A stretch of DNA of 13,288 nt. Origin: Acidisphaera sp035272265 (lineage in GTDB: Bacteria; Pseudomonadota; Alphaproteobacteria; Acetobacterales; Acetobacteraceae). The notes beneath the pieces were generated by a model. That model saw nothing but the letters and a program-made list of their open reading frames with translations. It was not told where the DNA came from and made no database searches. Made by a program: the position numbers and the translations under genes. The stretch is taken from contig DATEQV010000011.1 in NCBI GenBank assembly GCA_035272265.1, forward strand, positions 1 to 13,288, read 5' to 3'. Numbering within the stretch: the first letter of the stretch is position 1; every line of letters starts with the position of its first letter. Positions 1 through 6,173 of the stretch are shown here, one piece after another.

Positions 1-903
1 CATCAGGGCAATGCCAAGGAAGTTCGGCACGCGGAAGACGCGCATCTTCGCGATCACCGTCTCGAGCACCCCCAGCATCGTCCCGGCCACGGCGAGCTTG
101 CCGACATAGGCGGCGATCCCAACCGCGTAGGTTTGCGGGCCGGCCGCGCCGAGCACCAGGCCGAAGGGGACGAAGATGCAGGCGATCAGCGAGGCGTACA
201 GCAGCAGCTTGAGCTCCGCCGCCAGGTCGATCATCGCCAGATGCCGCCCGGAGTATTCCAGCACCATGGCCTCGTGGACCATAGTCAGCTCAAGATGGGT
301 CGCGGGATTGTCGACCGGTATGCGCGCGTTCTCCGCCAGCGCCACGATCATGAAGCCGACTAGCGCAAGCGCAAGCGACACGCGCAGCCCGACACCGGTG
401 ACGAGCATATGGGCGGCGACAGATGACAGCTGCGTCGACCCGGCGATCAGCGCGATGGTGAAGACCACCATGATCATCGCGGGCTCCGCCAGCGAGGCGA
501 TCATCATCTCCCGGCTCGATCCGATGCCGCCGAAGCTCGTGCCCACATCCATGGCGGCGAGTGCCAGCAGGAATCGCGCTGCGCCGAGCAGCGCGATGAT
601 GACGATGAGGTCGCCCGACCAGCTGAACAGCAATCCCGTCGCGAACGTCGGCACCAGTGCGGCGGCGACCCACGATACCGCGAAGACGACATATGGGATG
701 ACGCGAAACAGCCACGATGCGCTATCCGCGACGATCGCCTCTTTGCGAAGCAGCCGGCGCAGATCGATGTAGGGCTGCAGCAGCGGCGGCCCCCGCCGGC
801 GCAGCAAGCGGGCCTTCAGCTTGCGCACGTACCCCGTCAGCAGCGGCGCGAGCAGCAGCACCAGCAGCATCTGGGTGCCTTGCGCGGCGAGCGACAGGAT
901 CAT
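1..903 (-). CDS. hyfC: HyfC/HycD-like hydrogenase-4 membrane subunit (NuoH family), cut by left edge
   Basis: This is a membrane subunit of the NADH dehydrogenase subunit 1 / HycD-HyfC family, which anchors the peripheral [NiFe]-hydrogenase-like arm to the proton-pumping subunits. The 301 visible codons are open to the window edge. Family length is about 310-320, so only the last residues should be missing. Residues 35-45 read RRRGPPLLQPY, followed by DLRRLLRKE, the conserved first cytoplasmic loop. Residues 192-217 contain NARIPVDNPATHLELTMVHE with acidic residues E205, E211 and E216, a HyfC/HycD hallmark. Several hydrophobic membrane spans are evident. The ATG at 903 overlaps the hyfB stop codon as ATGA, which suggests translational coupling. 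An ATG two codons earlier (909) is also possible, and neither has a strong ribosome binding site. Family assignment is firm. Whether the complex is a true hydrogenase cannot be told from here. Confidence 0.9.
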   Translation of the reverse strand, partial: MILSLAAQGTQMLLVLLLAPLLTGYVRKLKARLLRRRGPPLLQPYIDLRRLLRKEAIVADSASWLFRVIPYVVFAVSWVAAALVPTFATGLLFSWSGDLIVIIALLGAARFLLALAAMDVGTSFGGIGSSREMMIASLAEPAMIMVVFTIALIAGSTQLSSVAAHMLVTGVGLRVSLALALVGFMIVALAENARIPVDNPATHLELTMVHEAMVLEYSGRHLAMIDLAAELKLLLYASLIACIFVPFGLVLGAAGPQTYAVGIAAYVGKLAVAGTMLGVLETVIAKMRVFRVPNFLGIALM

Positions 904-2891
904 TGCCATATCGTCAGCGCCAGCAGGAGTGTGACGAGGGCGATGAAGACGAAGCCGAGATAGCGGCGGATGGTCAGGAACTGGAACCGGTTGAGATACT
1001 CGGCGACGCGGCCGACCGCGGCCGCGGTCGGTGCATAGAACACCTCCCACGCGAGGTCGTGCATCGTCTTGGTGATGCGGGCGGGAGCGAGATCGCCCGG
1101 CGGCGGCATCTCCACCGTCTCGTGCGAGCGGAAGACGATCGTGCCGAACACGCGGCGGATCGGCTGCGAATAGCTGGCCGCAGTGTATTGCGTCGTCGGC
1201 CCGAGGCCGGGATAGCCGCAATCCCAGGCGCGGCTGCGGCGCACGGCACGCGACGCGAGCTCATGGACGGCGACTGCGGCGAGCGAGGCCGAGACGATGA
1301 TGAAGCCGAGCACCACCAGCCCGTCATAGGAGCTGCGGCTGTCGGCGATCGGCACCACCGAGAGCCAGGGCAGTCCGGACTGCACCGGTAGCCTGCCGCC
1401 GACGAGTTGCTGCACCGCCGGCGCGAGCGCATCGATCATGACGCCGGGGAAAATGCCGGCAAGCAAGCAGAGCGCGGCGAAGCCGAGCATTGCGACGAGC
1501 GACCAGCGGTCCACCTCCACGGCGCGCGCCGCGGCCGACGTGCGCGGCCGGCCAAGGAAGCTCACGCCGAACACTTTAACGAAGCAGGCGGCGGCCAGGG
1601 CCGCGGCCAGAGCCAGCAGCGCACCGTCGGCCGGGATCATAACCTTCAGCCCCCATTGCGGCAGGTCCGGGCGCAGCAGGATCGCCTGGAAGGTCAGCCA
1701 CTCGGAGACGAAGCCGTTCAGCGGCGGCAGGGCCGAGATCGCGGCGCAGCCGATCAGGAAGGCAACGCTGCTGAGGCGCATGCGATGGATCAGCCCGCCG
1801 AGGTGCTCCATATCGCGCTCCCCAGTGGCAGTCAGCACCGCGCCGGCGCCGAAGAAGAGCAGGCTCTTGAACAACATGTGGTTGAAGACGTGGAACAGCG
1901 CCGCAGTGAGCGCGAGCGCGGCGCCTGCGGCGAATCCGTTGGCGCGAAACGCCATCGCGAGGCCGAGGCCAATAAAGATGATGCCGATATTCTCGACCGT
2001 GTGGTAGGCTAGCAGCCGTTTCAGATCGTGCTGCATCAGCGCGTAGAGCACGCCCAGCACCGCGGTGAGCCCGCCCAACGCCAGCACGACAACGGCGCTC
2101 CACCACGAAGATACGCCGAGCAGGTCGAAGGCGATGCGGATGAAGGCATAGACCGCGACCTTCGTCATCACTCCGCTCATCAGCGCCGATACGTGGCTCG
2201 GCGCCGCCGGATGTGCAAGCGGCAGCCAAGCGTGCAGCGGCACCAGGCCCGCCTTCGAACCAGCGCCCACCAGCGCCAGCGCCAGCACGAGCCCGGCGCG
2301 CCACGCCCCCGGCCCGCCGCCGCGCATCTGGGCGAAGGCATAGCTGCCGTGCGGTGCGGCCAGCATGCCGAAGGCGAGCAGCAGCATCAGCGCGCTGAAC
2401 GTCGCCATCACCAGGTAGACGAACCCGGCTCTGACCGCCTCGGCGCTGCGATGATCCGAGACGACCAGCGCCCAGGACGCCAACGACATCAGCTCCCAGG
2501 CGAACAGAAACGTGTAGGCGTCGGCCGCGAGCACCACCAAGTTCATCCCGGCCAGGAAGGCCGGAACGAACGGCAGCACGCGAAGCGGCGCGGCCTCGTG
2601 CCGTCCGTAGCCGATGGCGTACAGGCAGGCGCCGGCCCCGCCGAGATCCACCAGGGCGAGGAACACGCGTGCCAGTGCGTCGAGGCGCAGGTGCGCGCCA
2701 AGCCAGGGCAGGCCGAGGGGCAGCACGAGCGACGCCTCGGACTGCATGCTCACCGCCAGGACGAGGATCGTTGCGCACAGCGCAAGAGAGCCGCCGTAGA
2801 CAATCGGCCTGCCCCGCTCGGACGCTCCGATCACTGCTGCGAGCAAAGCCAGGGCGAGCAGCCCTGCCACGCATGCCAAGATGATCGTCAC
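900..2891 (-). CDS. hyfB: HyfB-like hydrogenase-4 / formate hydrogenlyase antiporter subunit (NuoL/Mrp family)
   Basis: This is a 663-residue polytopic membrane protein of the proton-conducting antiporter family (Proton_antipo_M), the size of E. coli HyfB (about 670). In this family the subunit carries protons across the membrane, driven by the attached redox or hydrogenase arm. Expected charged membrane residues are present: E133 in FAWELMSLASW, K213 in GAGSKAGLVPLHAWLP, K244 in SGVMTKVAVYAF, K291 in DLKRLLAYHTVENIG, and K342 in FNHMLFKSLLFFG. LPPLNGFVSEWLTFQ lies at 388-402. Near the C-terminus WDCGYPGLGPTTQYTAASYS resembles the HyfB-specific tail rather than NuoL. The start is GTG at 2891. 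An in-frame TAG lies four codons upstream, so no longer start is possible. A weak GAGG lies about 13 nt upstream. The gene overlaps the HyfC-like gene by four bases and is the first gene of its transcription unit here. HyfB versus HycC naming is by length and C-terminus and is less certain than the family. Confidence 0.9.
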   Translation of the reverse strand: MTIILACVAGLLALALLAAVIGASERGRPIVYGGSLALCATILVLAVSMQSEASLVLPLGLPWLGAHLRLDALARVFLALVDLGGAGACLYAIGYGRHEAAPLRVLPFVPAFLAGMNLVVLAADAYTFLFAWELMSLASWALVVSDHRSAEAVRAGFVYLVMATFSALMLLLAFGMLAAPHGSYAFAQMRGGGPGAWRAGLVLALALVGAGSKAGLVPLHAWLPLAHPAAPSHVSALMSGVMTKVAVYAFIRIAFDLLGVSSWWSAVVVLALGGLTAVLGVLYALMQHDLKRLLAYHTVENIGIIFIGLGLAMAFRANGFAAGAALALTAALFHVFNHMLFKSLLFFGAGAVLTATGERDMEHLGGLIHRMRLSSVAFLIGCAAISALPPLNGFVSEWLTFQAILLRPDLPQWGLKVMIPADGALLALAAALAAACFVKVFGVSFLGRPRTSAAARAVEVDRWSLVAMLGFAALCLLAGIFPGVMIDALAPAVQQLVGGRLPVQSGLPWLSVVPIADSRSSYDGLVVLGFIIVSASLAAVAVHELASRAVRRSRAWDCGYPGLGPTTQYTAASYSQPIRRVFGTIVFRSHETVEMPPPGDLAPARITKTMHDLAWEVFYAPTAAAVGRVAEYLNRFQFLTIRRYLGFVFIALVTLLLALTIWQ

Positions 2892-3330
2892 CGCGTTCCG
2901 CTAACCTCTGACTCGCTGGCAGTCCAGTAGTCGCACGCCGCAGACCGAAGCTCAACGCATGCCAGCTCGCGGATCGGAGCCTGATGAGGGTTGGATTCTT
3001 GTCAGGAATGGATCTTTCAGCGAGCAGACTGTGTGCCGGGAGGACGGCGAGCACGCCTACGGCAACACGATCGCTATTTGCAGGTTCCGCCACGCGCGGA
3101 TTGCCGGCGCATAGGTGGACTCGGCCCGGCAGCAACGGAATCGCGGCGCGACCGGCAGTGCTCTCTGTGCTGGCGATCCGGCACGTTTTGCACGTCTGCC
3201 CGGCGCCACCGTTCGTTGTCACTGTTCGAAACAACTTGATTGAGTTTGCGCGTCGCCGCCGCTGCCGGCTGCCCTGGGCAAGCTGACCACGCGGGGCTAG
3301 CGTCCGCTCCCGTACTCCCGGGAGGGTCGA
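2892..3330. other. 439-bp divergent intergenic region, no supported gene
   Basis: This stretch separates the hyfB-like gene (reading left) from the lipoprotein gene (reading right), so it should hold both promoters. Short open frames exist on both strands, but none has a ribosome binding site, a recognisable protein or membrane/signal features, so I call none of them. Visible details are a direct repeat GCACGT-ttt-GCACGT at 3181-3195 and a small dyad TGTT-cga-AACA at 3223-3233, inside a relatively AT-rich patch at about 3210-3250. No convincing -35/-10 pair, FNR-like TTGAT-N4-ATCAA box or sigma-54 GG/GC element was found by eye. Confidence 0.5.
3320..3326 (+). promoter_or_regulatory. Ribosome binding site of the small lipoprotein gene
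   Basis: GGGAGGG ends four bases before the ATG at 3331. It contains a GGAGG core and supports this start, whose product begins directly with a lipoprotein signal peptide. Confidence 0.7.
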
Positions 3331-3711
3331 ATGCGCCGCCTGCTTCTGCTGCTGCCGCTGTCACTGCTCGCGGCTTGCTACTATTACCCGCCCCCACCCC
3401 CGCCGCCGATTTACCGGGGCCCGCCCCCCGGGTATTACCCAGCCGGCCGACCGCCGCCGCCGCCCGGCTATGGTGGCCCGGGCTATGGTGGCCCGGGCTA
3501 TGGTGGCCAGGGCTATGCGACGCCCGGCTATGGCGCGCCCGGCTACCCGCCCGGCCAGCCGCCGCGGGGGCCCGGCTATGGCGGCCGCGCGGGTCCGTAT
3601 GCCGGCGGTCCGGCGACGAGCACGGAGAACTGCGGCACACCTGACCAGCCGAAGCCCTGCCCGCCGCTGCCGCGCGTTCCGCTGCCGTATTATCCTCCCA
3701 ACCGGCAGTAA
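3331..3711 (+). CDS. Small Pro/Gly/Tyr-rich lipoprotein with GYGGP repeats
   Basis: This 126-residue protein has no recognised enzymatic domain. Residues 1-16 (MRRLLLLLPLSLLAAC) are a textbook lipoprotein signal with lipobox LAAC, so Cys16 should be lipidated and the protein anchored in a membrane, probably the outer one. The mature part starts YYYPPPPPPP. It then carries consecutive five-residue units at 46-75: GYGGP, GYGGP, GYGGQ, GYATP, GYGAP, GYPPG. The C-terminus holds two cysteines (C101 and C110) within about 30 Pro-rich residues. A strong ribosome binding site precedes the ATG. Short Pro/Gly/Tyr-rich lipoproteins like this occur in many alphaproteobacteria without known function. The bias suggests an extended, flexible chain at the cell envelope. 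It is convergent with the debranching enzyme gene and divergent from the hyfB-like gene, so it is probably transcribed alone. Confidence 0.75.
   Translation: MRRLLLLLPLSLLAACYYYPPPPPPPIYRGPPPGYYPAGRPPPPPGYGGPGYGGPGYGGQGYATPGYGAPGYPPGQPPRGPGYGGRAGPYAGGPATSTENCGTPDQPKPCPPLPRVPLPYYPPNRQ
3466..3555 (+). repeat. 15-bp in-frame tandem repeat coding GYxxP units
   Basis: Six consecutive 15-base units start at 3466, 3481, 3496, 3511, 3526 and 3541. The first two are identical (GGCTATGGTGGCCCG). The third differs at one base (CAG for CCG at the end), and the last three are diverged but keep the GGCTA start. Because 15 is a multiple of three, copy-number change would keep the lipoprotein frame, lengthening or shortening the Gly-Tyr stretch. 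Confidence 0.85.
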
Positions 3712-3744
3712 TCGTCCGCCCGCAACCATCATCCCTTGCGCCGT

Positions 3745-3773
3745 GCGGCGAGGTCCGTTCAGGACCTCGCCGC
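3745..3773. terminator. 12-bp perfect hairpin between convergent genes, overlapping a stop codon
   Basis: GCGGCGAGGTCC (3745-3756) and GGACCTCGCCGC (3762-3773) are perfectly complementary with a five-base loop. The hairpin lies 34 bp after the lipoprotein stop and contains the stop codon of the debranching enzyme gene (3759-3761) in its loop and arm edge. Its position suggests a bidirectional terminator for the two converging transcripts. Neither side has a T-run, so it is not a canonical intrinsic terminator. It may act with Rho or as a 3'-end stabiliser. Confidence 0.55.
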
Positions 3774-5933
3774 ATCCGTCTGCTGCACGAGGTCGTCGGT
3801 GCAGCCACGCAGCACGACGCTGCCTGCGTCGCCGCGCAGCACCTCGAATTTGGTTTCCGGCCCTTCGCGCCAGAAGCGCAGGTCCAGCGTTTTGCGACCG
3901 AGCCGCAGGTCGGTCAGCGTCACGTCCGGCAGCCAGTCCGGCAGCGCCGGATCGATCAGCAGCTTGCCGCGCGGCGCGTCGGGGCGGATCCCGAGCAGCG
4001 TCTGCAGCAGCACGAACGGCGTTCCGGCCGCCCAGGCCTGCGGAACGTTGGCGCCGATATACTGCACCGGGAAGCTGCCGTTCTCGCGCTGCAGCCCGGC
4101 GTACAACTCGGGAAGCTGATTGACGAGGAAATGGCTCGCCGCGGCGCTGATCGAGCGGGCGACCGCCGCCGCCTCGGCGGCGAACCCGTAGCGGCGGAAG
4201 CCGGCCGCGATGATGGCATTGTCGTGCGGCCAGACCGCGCCGGTCTGGTAGTTGTAGGGGTTGAACGATTTGTGCCGCGCCGAGAGCGTGCGGATGCCCC
4301 AGCCGCTCCACATGTCGGGCTGCATGAAGCGAGCGACGACGCGAGCGGCGCGGTCCTTGCGGACGATGCGCGACCACAGGCAGTGGCCGGGGTTGGAGGC
4401 GACGGAAAACACCGGCTTCTTGTCGCCGTCGAGGGTGTAGGCGTAGAAGCCGTGCTCCTCGCTCCAGAACACCTCGTTGAACTTGTCGAACAGCGCGGAC
4501 GCCTTTGCGCGCAGCCGCTGCGCGCCCTCATGGCGGCCGAGTTCGTCGTAGATCTCCGCCGTGCACAGCCAGGCGTCGTAGACGTAGCCCTGCAGCTCGC
4601 ACAGCGCCTTCGGACCCTTCACCAGCGTGCCGTCCTCGTACATCACGGCATCGCCGGAATCCTTCCAGCCCATGTTCTCGTAACCTGCCGACGAATGGGT
4701 CTGGTACTCCTGAAACCCGTCCCCGTCGCGATCGCCATACTCGTCGATCCAGGACAGGCAGCCTTCGGCGGTTCGCAGGTGCCGCTCGATCAGGGAACGG
4801 TCGCCCGTAGCACGCCAGGCCGAATGGAGTGCCACGAGGTACAGCGGTGTGGCGTCCGCGGTGCCGTAATAGGGCGTGTGCGGGATCAAGCGGAAATGCG
4901 CGAGCTCGCCGTAGCGCATCTCGTGCAAGATCTTGCCCGGCTCGGCGTCGCGGTAGTCGTCGCGCTCCTGCGCCTGATGCGCGCCGAGCACATCGAGGGC
5001 GCCGCGGGCAAACTCCGGATACACCAGCATCGTCTGCAGCGAGACGATCAGGCTGTCGCGGCCGAACAGGGCGACGAACCAGGGCAGGCCGGCCGCGGGG
5101 ACAAACACCATATGATCGGTGTCGTTGAGCGGCAGGCGCAGCGCGGCCATGTCGGCGACACCCTGGGCGAAGCAGCGGTAGAACTCCTCGTTGCTCGTGC
5201 GGATCTTCAGCACCGTGCGCTGCCACACTTCCAGCGACTCGGCGTGCTTGGACTGGGAACTGCCGGCAATGCAGTGGCGCGGCGCGGCGTGCTTGGTGTG
5301 GCCGTCGAACAGGTCGTAGAGCAGGCAACAATGCCAGGTCTCCTCGGGATCGAGCGAAACCTCGAAGCTGATGCGGCCGTTGGCGTACACGCCCGGGTCG
5401 CCGGTCGGCTTGGCGGTGATGAGCACCTCGCGGCAGAAGTCGCGATTGCGGTAGGTGAGACGCCATTGCTGGCGGCTCTCGCTCCAGCTGGTGTTGATGC
5501 GGCCGCGGCGAACGATGCGATTGCTCTTCACCTCGAAAATGTCGGCGAAATCGCCGCGCACCGCGATTTCCAGATTGAAGCGCACCGGCTTGCCGCTGCT
5601 GTTGGAGATGTCGATGTCCTCGTGCATGCCGCCGGCGATGTGACGGCTCAGCGTGAGGCCGAGGGTGCGCGCCGCGATCGGTCCCGCCTCGGTGAGAAAG
5701 GCGGGGTTGGTCTGGTGAATACGAGCGCCGTAATAGGTGACGGCACCGCCGTTCAGCAGTTCCCACGGTTCGCCGTTGGCGAACAGGCTCCAGCTGCTGA
5801 TGACCCTTGTGTCGAGGAAGTAGAGGCCCTTGTCGCTCGGCCAGTTGATCTGGCCATCGGGCTCGGTCACCAGGACCGTCTGTCCCTGGTGGATGGAGAT
5901 CTGTGGCGGCCCGACCTGAACTCTGAACGACAT
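3759..5933 (-). CDS. Glycogen debranching / amylo-alpha-1,6-glucosidase family protein
   Basis: This is a 724-residue predicted cytoplasmic protein of the bacterial glycogen-debranching (amylo-alpha-1,6-glucosidase) family, which hydrolyses alpha-1,6 branches or related alpha-glucans. The N-terminal part (about 1-240) is beta-rich and contains FLDTRVISSWSLFANGEPWELL, as in the GDE N-terminal domain. The C-terminal part (about 270-700) is an (alpha/alpha)6 barrel. Family motifs include GLPWFVALFGRDSL (about 283-295, with GRDS at 291-294), TPYYGTADATPLY, GYENMGWKDSGDA (GWKDSGD at 422-428, with the likely catalytic acid region), and NPYNYQTGAVWPHDNAIIA. The start chosen is the ATG at 5933, preceded seven bases upstream by GGGGGGAG. 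A longer frame from a GTG at 5981 has no ribosome binding site. No signal peptide is visible. The gene stands alone, divergent from the SNase-like gene, with no glycogen or trehalose genes beside it. The exact substrate is not certain. Confidence 0.87.
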   Translation of the reverse strand: MSFRVQVGPPQISIHQGQTVLVTEPDGQINWPSDKGLYFLDTRVISSWSLFANGEPWELLNGGAVTYYGARIHQTNPAFLTEAGPIAARTLGLTLSRHIAGGMHEDIDISNSSGKPVRFNLEIAVRGDFADIFEVKSNRIVRRGRINTSWSESRQQWRLTYRNRDFCREVLITAKPTGDPGVYANGRISFEVSLDPEETWHCCLLYDLFDGHTKHAAPRHCIAGSSQSKHAESLEVWQRTVLKIRTSNEEFYRCFAQGVADMAALRLPLNDTDHMVFVPAAGLPWFVALFGRDSLIVSLQTMLVYPEFARGALDVLGAHQAQERDDYRDAEPGKILHEMRYGELAHFRLIPHTPYYGTADATPLYLVALHSAWRATGDRSLIERHLRTAEGCLSWIDEYGDRDGDGFQEYQTHSSAGYENMGWKDSGDAVMYEDGTLVKGPKALCELQGYVYDAWLCTAEIYDELGRHEGAQRLRAKASALFDKFNEVFWSEEHGFYAYTLDGDKKPVFSVASNPGHCLWSRIVRKDRAARVVARFMQPDMWSGWGIRTLSARHKSFNPYNYQTGAVWPHDNAIIAAGFRRYGFAAEAAAVARSISAAASHFLVNQLPELYAGLQRENGSFPVQYIGANVPQAWAAGTPFVLLQTLLGIRPDAPRGKLLIDPALPDWLPDVTLTDLRLGRKTLDLRFWREGPETKFEVLRGDAGSVVLRGCTDDLVQQTDAARS

Positions 5934-5940
5934 CGTCTCG

Positions 5941-5948
5941 CTCCCCCC
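5941..5948 (-). promoter_or_regulatory. Ribosome binding site of the debranching enzyme gene
   Basis: On the minus strand this reads GGGGGGAG, seven bases before the ATG at 5933. It decides the start in favour of that ATG over the in-frame GTG at 5981, which has no such sequence upstream. Confidence 0.7.
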
Positions 5949-6012
5949 TGCCGGTGATGCCTCCGCCCGGTTCCCAGCCACGTAACCACGATCTACCCGG
6001 AGTCTACAGCCA

Positions 6013-6039
6013 GCGCGGGGTCATGCCGTCGCCCCGCGC
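6013..6039. promoter_or_regulatory. GC-only 8-bp hairpin in the divergent intergenic region
   Basis: GCGCGGGG (6013-6020) and CCCCGCGC (6032-6039) are perfectly complementary around an 11-base loop. It lies 80 bp upstream of the debranching enzyme start, so it could fold in that gene's leader RNA if transcription starts further upstream. It could also be chance in GC-rich DNA. Confidence 0.35.
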
Positions 6040-6054
6040 CGGGCAAGGACGCTC

Positions 6055-6074
6055 GTGGTGTCTCGAGACACTAC
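6055..6074. promoter_or_regulatory. 14-bp perfect palindrome, candidate operator between divergent genes
   Basis: GTGTCTCGAGACAC at 6058-6071 is a perfect palindrome. After one mismatched pair it continues with matching GT/AC arms, so 18 of 20 positions are symmetric. It lies 125 bp before the debranching gene start (5933) and 103 bp before the SNase-like gene start (6174). That is the usual place for a dimeric repressor or activator site serving two divergent promoters. No regulator gene is adjacent and no factor can be named. Confidence 0.5.
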
Positions 6075-6163
6075 CCAAACGTATCGCGCCGGAAGTATTT
6101 CATGGAGAACCCGCACGGGTGGCTCCTTCATGGCGTCCCGCCCGTTGCGTCGCAACGCACATC

Positions 6164-6169
6164 GGAGGT
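6164..6169 (+). promoter_or_regulatory. Ribosome binding site of the SNase-like exported protein gene
   Basis: GGAGGT ends four bases before a GTG at 6174. This places the start at that GTG. An in-frame ATG at 6102 would add 24 residues ahead of the signal peptide and has no ribosome binding site in front of it. Confidence 0.75.
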
Positions 6170-6173
6170 CCCC

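Noticed and set aside
3211..3227. Possible alphaproteobacterial SOS box (GTTC-N7-GTTC) upstream of the lipoprotein gene
   Set aside because: Two GTTC elements are present but the spacing is nine bases rather than seven, and neither flanking gene is a typical LexA target.
1576..3234. A 552-codon minus-strand frame overlapping hyfB in another frame
   Set aside because: It is an Arg-rich frame-shifted shadow of the HyfB-like gene, which has the family motifs in its own frame.
3216..3244. Possible -35 (TTGTCA) and -10 pair for the lipoprotein gene
   Set aside because: The hexamer at the right spacing (ATTGAG) is a poor match to TATAAT, so the call would rest on a single hexamer.
2984..3286. Open frames of 80-100 codons in the hyfB-lipoprotein intergenic region
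   Set aside because: No ribosome binding site, atypical composition and mutual overlap in several frames; no recognisable protein.
3451..3600. CRISPR-like or mobile repeat array
   Set aside because: The 15-bp units are directly adjacent without spacers and code in frame for a Gly-Tyr repeat, so they are a coding tandem repeat.
4131..5957. A 608-codon open frame on the plus strand, antisense to the debranching enzyme gene
   Set aside because: Its translation is rich in Arg, Ala, Val, His, Asp and Gln with no domain, signal or membrane pattern, and the minus-strand frame has clear family motifs. Long antisense frames are common in GC-rich coding DNA.
5934..5981. N-terminal extension of 16 residues on the debranching enzyme from a GTG at 5981
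   Set aside because: There is no ribosome binding site before that GTG, while the ATG at 5933 has a strong one; the extra residues are not family-like.
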